Shown in pieces: positions 16,844-25,006 of a stretch of DNA of 45,912 nt. The notes under the pieces were generated by a model that was not told where the DNA came from, did no database searches, and saw only the letters and a program-made list of their open reading frames with translations. The DNA comes from DASUGM01 sp036274055 (lineage in GTDB: Bacteria > Acidobacteriota > Vicinamibacteria > Vicinamibacterales > SCN-69-37). Every line of letters begins with the position of its first letter. Positions within the stretch are counted from its first letter, which is position 1. Made by a program: the position numbers and the translations under genes. The stretch is taken from the NCBI GenBank assembly GCA_036274055.1, contig DASUGM010000324.1, forward strand, positions 1 through 45,912. Direction: 5' to 3'.

Positions 16844-17743
16844 TTGGGGATCCGAAACGCGCTCCTTGTCGTCCTCGCCGCGCTCGCGGTCGTCTTCATC
16901 ATCGGATGGCGGCGCGCGGCGGCCGTCGCGGTCACGACTGACCGCCGCGGCAGCCAGCGGCCGTCGCTGCTGCAACTGACGATCGGATTCGTCACCAACT
17001 TCTTCGACACGCTCGGCATCGGCTCGTTTGCGACCACCACGGCGATCTACAAACTGCTGCGGATGGTGGCCGATGAGCGCCTGGTCGGCACCCTGTTGAT
17101 CGGCCACTCGCTCCCGGTGGTGGCGCAGGCGTTCATCTTTCTTGTCGTCGTGCAGGTAGACCCGGTCGTGCTCGCGATGTTGATTGCGGTTTCCGTCCTG
17201 GGCAGCTGGCTCGGCGCTGGCCTGGTCTCGACGCTGCCGCGGCGCCCGATTCAGATCGGCATGGGCATCGGGTTGATCGCCGCGGCGCTGTTCATGGCGA
17301 TGAGCCAGATGGGGTGGTTTCCCGGCGGCGGCACGGCGCTGACGCTGACGGCTGGCAGACTCGTGATCGCGCTGATGGTGAACTTCGTCCTCGGCGCGCT
17401 GCTCACGCTCGGCATCGGCAGCTACGCGCCGTCGCTGATTCTGTTCAGCCTGCTCGGCATGGATCCCCGCGCGGCATTTCCCATCATGATGGGCTCCGGC
17501 GGGATGATGGCGATGGCCGGCGGCCTGCGATTCATGAAGGCCGGCCGCTTCGACACCCGCGCCGCGCTGGGCCTGACGCTGGGCGGCATTCCCGCCGTGC
17601 TGCTCGCGGGCCTGGTCGTGCAGTCCCTGCCGCTGAGCGTGCTCAGATGGGTCGTCGTTGTTGTCGTCGTCTATGCGGCGACGGCAATGCTGCGATCGGC
17701 GGTCATTCGCTCGGTTCTCGACGTGAAGGCAGCGGAGGCATAA
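16844..17743 (+). CDS. TSUP (TauE/SafE) family membrane permease
   Basis: This 299-residue protein has about eight hydrophobic segments. The two-fold repeat typical of TSUP proteins is seen in TIGFVTNFFDTLGIGSFA and MVNFVLGALLTLGIGSYAPS, both with the conserved (N)-x-LGIG core. Family members export sulfite, sulfoacetate or other organosulfur anions, and the substrate here is unknown. The best start is TTG at 16844, one base after the peptidase stop; it yields a normal first helix, and no ATG fits until residue 70. The longer frame back to 16691 is a shadow of the peptidase. The gene is probably cotranscribed with the peptidase. A 10-bp-stem hairpin follows the stop. Confidence 0.82.
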   Translation: MGIRNALLVVLAALAVVFIIGWRRAAAVAVTTDRRGSQRPSLLQLTIGFVTNFFDTLGIGSFATTTAIYKLLRMVADERLVGTLLIGHSLPVVAQAFIFLVVVQVDPVVLAMLIAVSVLGSWLGAGLVSTLPRRPIQIGMGIGLIAAALFMAMSQMGWFPGGGTALTLTAGRLVIALMVNFVLGALLTLGIGSYAPSLILFSLLGMDPRAAFPIMMGSGGMMAMAGGLRFMKAGRFDTRAALGLTLGGIPAVLLAGLVVQSLPLSVLRWVVVVVVVYAATAMLRSAVIRSVLDVKAAEA

Positions 17744-17757
17744 TCCCTCCGCGGTGC

Positions 17758-17800
17758 GCCGTGCGCCGTGCCCAGTGCGTCTTTCTTCGCGGCGCACGGC
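17758..17800 (+). terminator. Hairpin after the TSUP gene
   Basis: GCCGTGCGCC (17758-17767) pairs with GGCGCACGGC (17791-17800) across a 23-nt loop. It lies 15 nt past the permease stop and before the acetyltransferase ribosome-binding site. There is no U-run, so it may attenuate rather than terminate. Confidence 0.35.
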
Positions 17801-17840
17801 CGGAATGCCGATGCCGGTATTCTCGCAGGAGAGCGCAGCG

Positions 17841-18746
17841 ATGATCGCCGGGCGATGGGGCAAGCCGTCGGAGGTGCTGCTCGATCTGACCGTCGCGAGT
17901 GACGGGACGGTCCGCGGTGTCGCCAACCCGGGCCGGCAGAATGCGCCGATCCGGACGGGACACTTCGACGCGGCCAGCGGCGCGGTCCACCTGGAAGGCG
18001 AACACGTTGAGGCCGATGGCACCGCGAAACCGTTTCGGATCGACGGCCGCCTCGACGGCCGAACCCTGCGGCTGGCCTACGAATTCGGCGAGCTGCGCGG
18101 CGACGTCGCCGTCGTTCGCGTCGACGAGTACAGGCCCTCGCGACTCACGCTATTCGATCGACTGAAGCCGCGGGTGGCGGCTTTGAAGCGATGGGTCAAC
18201 GCGCGATCCCGACCGACGGGCCGCGAGAACGCCCGTCGTCTCCGCGAACGCGGGGAGCCGCTCGACACCGTTGTCTTTCGCGACGCGCGGGCCGACGACA
18301 TTCCGGCGCTCGCCGAACTGCACGTCACGACGTGGAACGCGACCTACAACACCTCGCACGGACCGACGGTCGCGACGCGCACCTGGCAGTGGAACGCGGT
18401 CTTCGCCGCCGAGAACCGGCGCGACTTCGTGCTCGTGCTGGAGGATCGGACCGGGCGATTGATTGGCTTCACCTGGGGCAGGCCCCACCAAGGAAAATTC
18501 GATGGCGAGCTGAGCAAGATCTACTTGCGCTGGGAATACCACGGCCTTGGGCTTGGTCGCCGGATGATGGCCGAAACTGCGCGGCGCTTTCTCGAACGGG
18601 GCATTCACTCGTTCATCCTGTTTGCCGAGCTGAGCAACCCGACGTTGGGGTTCTACGACCGGATGGGCGGCGAGCGGTTGCTCGACGAGCACGGCCGATT
18701 CGGCGGCGCCTACGGCTGGCGCGACGTGCGGACGCTGATTTCGTGA
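17841..18746 (+). CDS. GNAT-family N-acetyltransferase with N-terminal beta-rich domain
   Basis: This 301-residue protein has two parts. Residues 1-105 form a beta-rich domain (AGRWGKPSEVLLDLTV onward, with FRIDGRLDGRTLRLAYEFG) of a type often fused or secreted in Acidobacteriota. Residues about 140-300 are a GNAT acetyltransferase: VVFRDARADDIPALAELH, the VLVLEDRTGRLIGF strand, and the acetyl-CoA loop KIYLRWEYHGLGLGRRMM, ending NPTLGFYDRMGGERL. The ATG at 17841 is preferred because AGGAG stands 9 nt before it; in-frame ATGs at 17805 and 17811 are also possible. The stop overlaps a GTG (GTGA) that could start the histidine kinase, suggesting coupling. The acceptor substrate is unknown. Confidence 0.85.
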   Translation: MIAGRWGKPSEVLLDLTVASDGTVRGVANPGRQNAPIRTGHFDAASGAVHLEGEHVEADGTAKPFRIDGRLDGRTLRLAYEFGELRGDVAVVRVDEYRPSRLTLFDRLKPRVAALKRWVNARSRPTGRENARRLRERGEPLDTVVFRDARADDIPALAELHVTTWNATYNTSHGPTVATRTWQWNAVFAAENRRDFVLVLEDRTGRLIGFTWGRPHQGKFDGELSKIYLRWEYHGLGLGRRMMAETARRFLERGIHSFILFAELSNPTLGFYDRMGGERLLDEHGRFGGAYGWRDVRTLIS

Positions 18747-18799
18747 CGTTCGATCCGGTTTCAAATGCGGATAAGGTTGATGCGGCGAGCAGCAGCGAA

Positions 18800-20791
18800 A
18801 TGGACAGTGCAAGGCTATGGCGCAGGGTCATCGTGGCCGTATCATTCGCCGTGGGGGATCTCCTGCCTGACATCCCGGCGTTGCGGATCACGTGCCGCGC
18901 CCTGCGACTCTTGACACCGCGCGCGCGAGGCCTCGGGTGGGTCGTTCTGGCTGGCGGTCTCGTCCTCGGCGCGACGTCGAGCCAGGCCCAGCCCGCGGTT
19001 CGTCAGGTCTTGATGCTGCAGTCGCTCGATCGTGGCAACCTGACGCTCGACCACTTCATCGGCAACTTCCGCGTCGAACTGGATCAGCGCACCGAGCATC
19101 CCGTCAACCTCGTCCAGCTCGTCGTCGGTCCGACCGGCTTTGTCGGCGCCCCTGAACAAGCAATCGTCGACTTCATCCAATCCACTTTCGCCAACCGTCC
19201 GAAACCGGACCTGATCGTGACGACCGGTGGACCGGCGGCGACATTCGCGCGCAAGTACCGTCGGCAGCTCTTTCCCGAGGTCCCTTTGCTGCTCGCGTCG
19301 GTCGACCAGCGTTTTCTGCGTGACCCCCTTGGTGACAACGAGACCGCGGTCGCGGTCATGAACGATTACTCGCGTGTCGTCGAGGAAATCCTGCAACTGC
19401 GGCCGCAGACCAGACGGGTGTTCACGGTGACAGGGTCCGGACAACTCGGCCAGTTCTGGCACCGGGAACTCGAGGCTCAATTCAAGCGATTCGGCGATCG
19501 ACTGACATTTGACTGGTCGGACGACCTGTCTTTTGCCGAGATTCTGCGTCGCTGTGCCAGCCTGCCGTCGGACACCGCGATCCTGTATGTCCTGTTCGGC
19601 ACCGACGCCGCGGGCGCTGCGTATGCCGACGAACGCGTGTTCGCCGACCTTCACGCGGCGGCGACGGTCCCGATCTTCGGGGCCCAGAGTGTGTACCTGG
19701 GCCGGGGCGCGGTCGGCGGATCGATGATGCCGATCGATCCTCTGAGTGCCAGGACGGCGGAGATGGCCGTGCGGCTGCTGAACGGCGAGCCGCCGAAGAA
19801 CGTCAGAGTACCGGTGCAATCGATCGCTCCGCCGGTCTTCGATTGGCGTGAGCTCCAGCGGTGGGGCATTGCCGAGACCCGGTTAGCGCCTGGAAGCGTC
19901 GTGCTCTACCGGGCGCCAAGCCTGTGGACCGAGTACCGAACCATCGTCCAAATCGCGGCGGGCGTGCTGATCGTGCAATCTCTGCTGATCGCCGGGCTTC
20001 TCTATCAACGCCGCGCTCGCCGGCGTGCCGAGATCGAGAGCGGCCGGAACCTGTCGCTCGCCGCCGACGCCGGCCGCCGGCAGACGATGGCGGCGCTGAC
20101 CAACTCGATCACCCATGAACTCGGTCAGCCGCTGAGCGCAATGATCCAGAACACGAAGGCGCTGCAGATGATGATCGGCGCCAATCGTGCGAGCGCCGAC
20201 ACGATCGGCGAGATCGTGTCCGACATCCAGCGGCAGGGCGTCCAGGCGGCGCAGATCATCGACCGGCACCGGGCGATGCTGCGCGGTCATCAGATCGACA
20301 AGCAACCGATCGACCTGCACGCTGTCATCAGGGAAGGCCTCGCGATGGTTGCGCACGATTTGAGATCGCGCGGCATTGACGGCATCGTCGAAATGTCCGC
20401 GGATCCGTGCATCATCAACGGCGATCAGATACTCCTCCGGCAGGTGCTGGTGAACCTCGTGGTCAACGCCGCGGATGCGATGGCGGCGACGCCGCCAGGC
20501 AAGCGTCGGGTCACGGTGCGCAGCGAATGCGGCACGGCGGATGTCCGGATCTCGGTATCCGACACCGGCACCGGTTTGCCGGCGCAGCTCGAGGGTCACC
20601 TGTTCGCGCCGTTCCTGACGACGAAATCGCAAGGGCTCGGGATCGGCCTCACCATCGTCCGGACCATCGTCGACGCGCATGGCGGCGCGATCGAAGCCCA
20701 CAACCACCCTGAGGGAGGCGCGACGTTCACCGTCACGCTGCCGCGGAGTGGAGCGGCGGCCATGCTGGCCGCGCCTCGGGGCGCCGCATGA
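18800..20791 (+). CDS. Sensor histidine kinase with ABC-substrate-binding-like sensor domain
   Basis: This roughly 663-residue membrane kinase has a signal or anchor helix near 46-63 (WVVLAGGLVLGATSSQAQ). An extracytoplasmic domain (about 66-370) resembles the ABC_sub_bind family (VRQVLMLQSLDRGNL, PDLIVTTGGPAATFA, GAQSVYLGRGAVGG). A second helix is at about 380-402. HisKA follows with the phospho-acceptor in ITHELGQPLSAM (His439), then HATPase_c with N-box VNLVVNAADAM, G1 SDTGTGL and G2 GLGIGLTIV. The start is uncertain: ATG 18800 is used, but GTG 18743 overlaps the acetyltransferase stop. It ends in an ATGA overlap with the response regulator, its likely partner. The sensor domain suggests it senses a small periplasmic solute. 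Confidence 0.9.
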   Translation: MDSARLWRRVIVAVSFAVGDLLPDIPALRITCRALRLLTPRARGLGWVVLAGGLVLGATSSQAQPAVRQVLMLQSLDRGNLTLDHFIGNFRVELDQRTEHPVNLVQLVVGPTGFVGAPEQAIVDFIQSTFANRPKPDLIVTTGGPAATFARKYRRQLFPEVPLLLASVDQRFLRDPLGDNETAVAVMNDYSRVVEEILQLRPQTRRVFTVTGSGQLGQFWHRELEAQFKRFGDRLTFDWSDDLSFAEILRRCASLPSDTAILYVLFGTDAAGAAYADERVFADLHAAATVPIFGAQSVYLGRGAVGGSMMPIDPLSARTAEMAVRLLNGEPPKNVRVPVQSIAPPVFDWRELQRWGIAETRLAPGSVVLYRAPSLWTEYRTIVQIAAGVLIVQSLLIAGLLYQRRARRRAEIESGRNLSLAADAGRRQTMAALTNSITHELGQPLSAMIQNTKALQMMIGANRASADTIGEIVSDIQRQGVQAAQIIDRHRAMLRGHQIDKQPIDLHAVIREGLAMVAHDLRSRGIDGIVEMSADPCIINGDQILLRQVLVNLVVNAADAMAATPPGKRRVTVRSECGTADVRISVSDTGTGLPAQLEGHLFAPFLTTKSQGLGIGLTIVRTIVDAHGGAIEAHNHPEGGATFTVTLPRSGAAAMLAAPRGAA

Positions 20792-21174
20792 CGTCTCAGG
20801 GGGAAAGGCGACCGCGCGTGCTGGTCGCCGACGACCACGCCGAAGTGACGAAAGCGATCTGCCGGCTGCTGGCGCTGGAATGCGAGGTCGTCGGCACCGT
20901 GGCCGACGGCGGCGCCGTGCTCGAGGCCGTGCAACGGCTCGAGCCGGACGTGACCGTGGTCGATCTGAACCTGCCGACGGTCAGCGGCCTCGAAGCGTGC
21001 CGGCAGATCACGCAAGCGAACCCGGCGGCGAAGGTCATCGTGTTCACGGCGATGAACGATCCGATCATCAGACAGCGTGCGTTCGACATGGGCGCCTCTG
21101 CGTTCGTCTGCAAGGTGGCAGCCGACGGCGATTTGCTCTCGGCGGTCAAGTCCTTGTGTGACGATGAGCGTTGA
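20788..21174 (+). CDS. Single-domain response regulator (receiver only)
   Basis: This 128-residue protein is a complete CheY-type receiver: acidic pair Asp15-Asp16 in VLVADDHAE, phospho-acceptor Asp59 in VTVVDLNLPTVSG, Thr87 in VIVFTAMND and Lys109 in AFVCKVAADG. The sequence style is that of NarL/FixJ receivers, but the reading frame ends right after the last receiver helix, with no helix-turn-helix output domain. Translation is coupled to the histidine kinase by an ATGA overlap. Its last 29 nt overlap the convergent small membrane-protein gene. It may act by protein-protein contact, or it may be a regulator that has lost its DNA-binding half. Confidence 0.92.
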   Translation: MTSQGERRPRVLVADDHAEVTKAICRLLALECEVVGTVADGGAVLEAVQRLEPDVTVVDLNLPTVSGLEACRQITQANPAAKVIVFTAMNDPIIRQRAFDMGASAFVCKVAADGDLLSAVKSLCDDER

Positions 21175-21442
21175 CGCCCAGGTCCGTTCCCACCGATAGC
21201 GCGGCAACGACACGAACCGCCAACAGGACCAGGATCAGAAACACCACGCGCTGCCAGGACGTGAGCAGCAGCGGTCCGATGAGCACCGTCAGCGCCATCC
21301 AGTAGAGTGCTTCGCCGCGCGCAATCGAACTGCGTTGTGACGTCGTCGCGGCGGCACGGGCCGTCACCCGCGCCGACCAGAACGGCCGGATTTGCGGCCT
21401 TGGCAACTTCGCCAGTGCACGCAGCTGTCTCTCGAGACTCAT
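21146..21442 (-). CDS. Small membrane protein after the sigma factor
   Basis: This 98-residue protein has a basic N-terminal half (to about 45) and two closely spaced hydrophobic segments (ALYWMALTVLIGPLLL and VVFLILVLLAVRVVAALSV). I do not recognise the family. Its ATG overlaps the stop of the ECF sigma gene (ATGA), and this position plus membrane topology makes an anti-sigma or sigma-anchoring role possible but unproven. Its 3' end overlaps the response-regulator gene on the other strand by 29 nt. Confidence 0.75.
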   Translation of the reverse strand: MSLERQLRALAKLPRPQIRPFWSARVTARAAATTSQRSSIARGEALYWMALTVLIGPLLLTSWQRVVFLILVLLAVRVVAALSVGTDLGVNAHRHTRT

Positions 21443-21993
21443 GTCCTCAGTCCCTTCTTCGTCAGCGCATCGCCAAGACGCGCACGGGCGCGAAACAAGT
21501 ACGATTTGATCGTGTTCGGCGGGGCCGCGAGCAGCGTTGCCATGTCGTCGATGCTCGCCTCCTGCCAGTAGTGAAGATAGATGACCGTCCGATAGAGACC
21601 GGGCAGCCGCTCGATCTCCTCGGCGAGGACTCGCGCCCGCTCGCCGGCCGAGATCCGTGCGTCGGCGTCGGCCGCGGTATCGGGCAGGCGCAACTTCTCG
21701 AGATCGACGTGCTCGAAGCGCAGCCGCGCGGATCGAAGCCGATTGACGGCGACGTGATACGCCAGCCGGTACAGCCAGGTCGTGAACTTCGCGTCACCGC
21801 GAAACTGCCCGATGCGCTCGTAGACACGGAGGAACACATCCTGGGCAATCTCCTCGGCATCGGTGTCGCGAAACGGCCCGAGGATGGACGACACCAGCCG
21901 CAGCACCATGGGGCCGTGGCGATCGACAAGGGTCCGAAAATCATCGGGATCACGCGCGGCCGCGACGCGCGCGGCCAGCGCTTCGTCGGTCAT
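21439..21993 (-). CDS. ECF-type RNA polymerase sigma factor
   Basis: This 184-residue sigma-70 family protein contains only regions 2 and 4. Region 2 is DAEEIAQDVFLRVYERIGQF with GDAKFTTWLYRLAYHVAVNR (regions 2.1-2.4), and region 4 is ERLPGLYRTVIYLHYWQEAS with NTIKSYLFRARARL (helix-turn-helix). It directs polymerase to a specific regulon. The ATG at 21993 overlaps the stop of the upstream membrane protein (ATGA), and its own stop overlaps the next gene in the same way, so all three are translationally coupled. No zinc-binding anti-sigma factor is seen. The two flanking membrane proteins are the best candidates for its control. Confidence 0.93.
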   Translation of the reverse strand: MTDEALAARVAAARDPDDFRTLVDRHGPMVLRLVSSILGPFRDTDAEEIAQDVFLRVYERIGQFRGDAKFTTWLYRLAYHVAVNRLRSARLRFEHVDLEKLRLPDTAADADARISAGERARVLAEEIERLPGLYRTVIYLHYWQEASIDDMATLLAAPPNTIKSYLFRARARLGDALTKKGLRT

Positions 21994-22394
21994 CGCGTCA
22001 GGCGATAGTGCAGGAACAGCCCGACGCCGACGAACACGGGAATGAGACCCATCGACCAGACGTTGGAGTGATACGTCTCGCGCGACAGCGCCAGCGCGAT
22101 CGTCGTGCCGATGCCGCCGCAAATCAGAATCGCGCCGGCGCCCAGCGGCCAGCGAGGGTGGACGCGCAGCGTCGAGATCATCGACTCGAGTGACGGACGG
22201 CCACCGGCGTCGTAATCGGGCAGTTCGGGCATGGGCACGCCTTTCTCCATGGCGATGAGCCGTTCCTTCTGAATGAGTTCGAGGCGGGTGCGATAGCGCT
22301 GCAGATTCTGCTGCCGCCAGACGAGCGCGAACGTCGCCGCGATGATCGTGAACACGATCCCCGGCAACTGATGGAAGAGGACATCCTCGGTCAT
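21990..22394 (-). CDS. DUF6249-like membrane protein
   Basis: This 134-residue protein has an N-terminal helix (LPGIVFTIIAATFALVWRQ). A cytoplasmic basic segment with KERLIAMEKGVPMPELPD follows, a signature of the DUF6249-type proteins often found beside sigma factors. Two C-terminal helices follow (GAGAILICGGIGTTIALAL and MGLIPVFVGVGLFLHYRL). It is one nt from the serine hydrolase stop and overlaps the sigma gene by four nt, placing it inside the long minus-strand operon. Its role is unknown; its position suggests a sigma-factor regulator. Confidence 0.8.
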   Translation of the reverse strand: MTEDVLFHQLPGIVFTIIAATFALVWRQQNLQRYRTRLELIQKERLIAMEKGVPMPELPDYDAGGRPSLESMISTLRVHPRWPLGAGAILICGGIGTTIALALSRETYHSNVWSMGLIPVFVGVGLFLHYRLTR

Positions 22395-22395
22395 C

Positions 22396-23682
22396 TCAGT
22401 TCCGTCTCCGTAGCGCCCAGGCTTCCGCGCAGAGGAATTTCGGCGCGCCCTGAGCGTCCCTGACGATCACGAACTGCTCGAGCTGAGCGCCGTCGGGCAC
22501 GTGGAACCGATCGACGCCGACCGGCACGACCGGAAGCGTTCTGCCGGCGAGGCGCAACACCAGTTTCCCGCCGTCGTCGGCCAGCACGACGCTCAGCGGC
22601 CCATTCACATAGGTCCCGGCAATCGCGGCGACCGCTTCCGACGCGATCGGCACCGGCGTGCGCGACGGAGCCACTTCAGTCACTGTCACGAAAGGCTCGA
22701 TGCCGACGAACGCCGCATCCGACATCGTCACGCCGGTCCGGTTGGTGATCACGGCGGCGGCGACGCGCTGCTCCGGCGCGATGAGGATCGTGCTGCCATA
22801 ACCAGTGCGGGCGCCGGTGTGCAGCACGAGCCGCGGCCCGCGGCGGCGGTCGTCGATCAGGCCATATCCGTAGCTGCGTCCCTGCGCGGGAATCGACACT
22901 CGCGGCGTGGCGATCCGCTCGAGCATCGCGGGGCTGATCGTCGTCAGAAACCTGCCGAGATCTTCGATGGTGGTGAACAGCGAGCCCGGTGGATAGTTGC
23001 CAGCATGCTCGGCAAATGGCCGGATCACGCCGCCGCCGTCGTGTCCAAGGGCGACGGGCCGCGTCATCGCCTCGACCGGACGGAACGTCGAGTCGCGCAT
23101 GCCCATCGGGCCGAGAACGAGTGTCTGCATCGCCGCCGAAAACGGCTGCTTCGTCACTTGAGCAATCACGTCGCCAAGGAGCACATAGCCCGGATTGGCA
23201 TACGAGAAGATCTCGCCAGGGGTTGCAAAGAACGCCGAGTCGCCCCAGCCGCTGACGCGCGCATGCAGCGCCGACTCATCGAGCGGTCCCGTCATCGGCG
23301 CGTCGTCGGCCAGACCGGCGGTGTGCGTGAGGAGTTGCGCGATCGTCAGCCGCTGGACTGGCGGCGCCAGATCGGGTACCAACTCCCCCACTGGCTGCTC
23401 GAGGCGGAGCTTGCCGGTGTCAGCGAGTTGCAGCACCGCGAGCGCCACGAACATCTTGGTCGTCGAGCCGAGGCGGAACAGCGTGCGTGTCGTCACCGGC
23501 ACGCCGGTTTCGACGCTGGTCACGCCAAACGCCCGGGTATGGACAACCACGCCGTCCTTGACGACAACGACGGCGGCGCCGGGAATGCCGCCCGTCTTCA
23601 TGTTCCGGTCGATTCGCGCGTCGAGGGCGTCGAATGACGACGATTGAAATGCGAGGAGGAGCAACAACGGCCATAGCTTCAT
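22396..23682 (-). CDS. Secreted serine hydrolase (beta-lactamase/DD-peptidase fold)
   Basis: This 428-residue protein has a signal peptide (MKLWPLLLLLAFQSS). Its class C beta-lactamase-type catalytic domain has all motifs intact: SxxK in FRLGSTTKMF, YxN in FSYANPGYVLL and HxG in LHTGARTGYGS. A C-terminal beta-rich domain of about 90 residues (from AIAGTYVNGPLSVVLA) is the common companion of such hydrolases. It may be an esterase, D-aminopeptidase or carboxypeptidase. The start at 23682 is preferred for its normal signal peptide; a longer in-frame ATG at 23748 overlaps the preceding small gene (ATGA) and cannot be excluded. It contrasts with the motif-less homologue at 8811. Confidence 0.9.
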   Translation of the reverse strand: MKLWPLLLLLAFQSSSFDALDARIDRNMKTGGIPGAAVVVVKDGVVVHTRAFGVTSVETGVPVTTRTLFRLGSTTKMFVALAVLQLADTGKLRLEQPVGELVPDLAPPVQRLTIAQLLTHTAGLADDAPMTGPLDESALHARVSGWGDSAFFATPGEIFSYANPGYVLLGDVIAQVTKQPFSAAMQTLVLGPMGMRDSTFRPVEAMTRPVALGHDGGGVIRPFAEHAGNYPPGSLFTTIEDLGRFLTTISPAMLERIATPRVSIPAQGRSYGYGLIDDRRRGPRLVLHTGARTGYGSTILIAPEQRVAAAVITNRTGVTMSDAAFVGIEPFVTVTEVAPSRTPVPIASEAVAAIAGTYVNGPLSVVLADDGGKLVLRLAGRTLPVVPVGVDRFHVPDGAQLEQFVIVRDAQGAPKFLCAEAWALRRRN

Positions 23683-23744
23683 GCCAGGTATGACAGCGCC
23701 ACCGGCGAAGAGGTTGCGGTTGTCTGCGGGTTGGTCTTCAGCAC

Positions 23745-23969
23745 TCACTCATTCATCGCCGTGCTGCCATCGAGGTGCTCCAGATCCACTCGCTGAGTCC
23801 CCGCCGGCGATCGAATGATCACGGCCACCGGTTCCTTCAGCGCCACGCCGACGATCGCGCCCCACAGATCTTCGACGCGCACGACCACCCTGTCGATCGT
23901 TTCGATTTCGACATCACCGATCATGAAGATCGGACCAGAGCGAGGGTGGGTTACTTCCTCGCCCGCCAC
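23745..23969 (-). CDS. Small conserved-looking protein, unknown
   Basis: This 74-residue ORF starts at GTG 23969 with GAGGG five nt upstream. It overlaps the end of the DUF2953 gene by 19 nt and ends in an ATGA overlap with a possible start of the serine hydrolase. The composition (VEIETIDRVVVRVEDLW, VALKEPVAVIIRSPAG) predicts a short beta-rich soluble protein. No family is recognised. Its tight packing between two genes of the same operon supports it being real, though it could be an unspecific open frame in GC-rich DNA. Confidence 0.5.
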   Translation of the reverse strand: MAGEEVTHPRSGPIFMIGDVEIETIDRVVVRVEDLWGAIVGVALKEPVAVIIRSPAGTQRVDLEHLDGSTAMNE

Positions 23970-24553
23970 GCTGCCCTCATTGATCGAAGAACCGGAGCCG
24001 ACACGAGGAACGCCACGAGCGCCCCAACGACCGAAAGCGGCCGAACCTGAATCGTCCCGCCCACTGCGCCCGTCAGCCCGGATTCGTGGAACATCGGGCG
24101 GCAGTCGACGTCGACGCCGCCCATCCTCGCCATCACCAGCAGCGGCGAAATGGCGCCATAGACGACGCCCGTGGCTGCAGGATCATCGAGACCGAACGAC
24201 GTCCGCACGTGGAATTCCTTCAGCGTGATCTGCCTGCGCACACGCCACGCCAATCTGGCCACCTGCCGGATCAGGCCTCGGGTCCGCAGGACGGCGAGGC
24301 CCATCCGCGTCTTGCGCCAGCGCTTGCCAGTTGTCGATGGCCGGGATCTCGTGGCGGCAGATCGGTCCGATGACGGAAGCGTGCGGACTCGTCGCGGCGA
24401 CCGGATGTCGACGAGCCCGAACAGCCACCGCAGGCGCCACGTCATCCGCAGCCGGTCGGCACGCTCGGCGTCGATGACCAGCACCACCGGGACGGCCAAC
24501 AACGCCAGGACGACCGTCAGCAGTACCGCGATCGCGACTGCGATCCCGAACAC
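23951..24553 (-). CDS. DUF2953-domain membrane protein (YtfI-like)
   Basis: This roughly 200-residue protein has an N-terminal membrane helix (FGIAVAIAVLLTVVLALLAVPVVLVI). A soluble DUF2953-like part follows: ERADRLRMTWRLRWLFGLVD at the start, LKEFHVRTSFGLDDPAATG in the middle, and a C-terminal hydrophobic segment near LSVVGALVAFLVSAPVL. The GTG at 24553, 13 nt after the GerW stop with GAGG before it, is the best start; a longer frame to 24670 only overlaps GerW. In Bacillus the DUF2953 gene ytfI is the neighbour of ytfJ/gerW, and the same pairing here supports the assignment. The function of DUF2953 proteins is not established. Confidence 0.72.
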   Translation of the reverse strand: MFGIAVAIAVLLTVVLALLAVPVVLVIDAERADRLRMTWRLRWLFGLVDIRSPRRVRTLPSSDRSAATRSRPSTTGKRWRKTRMGLAVLRTRGLIRQVARLAWRVRRQITLKEFHVRTSFGLDDPAATGVVYGAISPLLVMARMGGVDVDCRPMFHESGLTGAVGGTIQVRPLSVVGALVAFLVSAPVLRSMRAAWRARK

Positions 24554-24566
24554 ACGCGCCTCGCGC

Positions 24567-24923
24567 CTAGTCTCTTCGCTCGCGGCGTTTGTCCATGATC
24601 GTGCCGATGATCTCGCCGAACTTCCCGGCCATCGCCGTGCCCCAGCGCACCGGTTCGACGCGCACGCCATCCTTGCTGATGATGATCACCGCGACCGGTT
24701 TCACGCCGCCACCGCCGCCGGCGCCGGCGCCACCGCCCTCGACGCTCGACATCTTCTGGTCCTTGCCGGATCCGCCGCCGCCGCCGAATCCAAAGCCAAT
24801 CGACAGCAACGGGATGATGGTGTGGCCCTCCATCGTGATCGGCTCGCCAACCACGGCGCGACTGCTCAGAATCCGTTCGACTTCGGTGAGCGTTGTTTTC
24901 AGCAGGCTCTCAACGTTTTCCAT
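24567..24923 (-). CDS. GerW/YtfJ-family protein
   Basis: This 118-residue protein matches the GerW (YtfJ) family. It has the N-terminal helix MENVESLLKTTLTEVERIL, the strand block AVVGEPITMEGHTIIPLLSI with GFGFGGGGGSG, a second glycine-rich loop, and GGVKPVAVIIISKDGVRVEPV. In Bacillus the protein takes part in spore germination, but homologues are widespread in non-sporulating bacteria, where their role is unknown. GGAGGGTTT precedes the ATG. It is the first gene of the seven-gene minus-strand run down to 21146 and is followed after 13 nt by the DUF2953 gene. Confidence 0.87.
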   Translation of the reverse strand: MENVESLLKTTLTEVERILSSRAVVGEPITMEGHTIIPLLSIGFGFGGGGGSGKDQKMSSVEGGGAGAGGGGGVKPVAVIIISKDGVRVEPVRWGTAMAGKFGEIIGTIMDKRRERRD

Positions 24924-25006
24924 AAACCCTCCGCTCAGGTGCCAGACTCCTGAGCATGCGGCCGTCTTGGCCGTAGATCAACCGCCATTCGCGCGGGACG
25001 GCCGTC

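Noticed and set aside
16715..18022. 435-codon minus-strand frame opposite the TSUP and acetyltransferase genes
   Set aside because: Its composition (Arg/Gln/His-rich) is typical of a GC-codon shadow; the plus-strand genes have recognisable helices and motifs.
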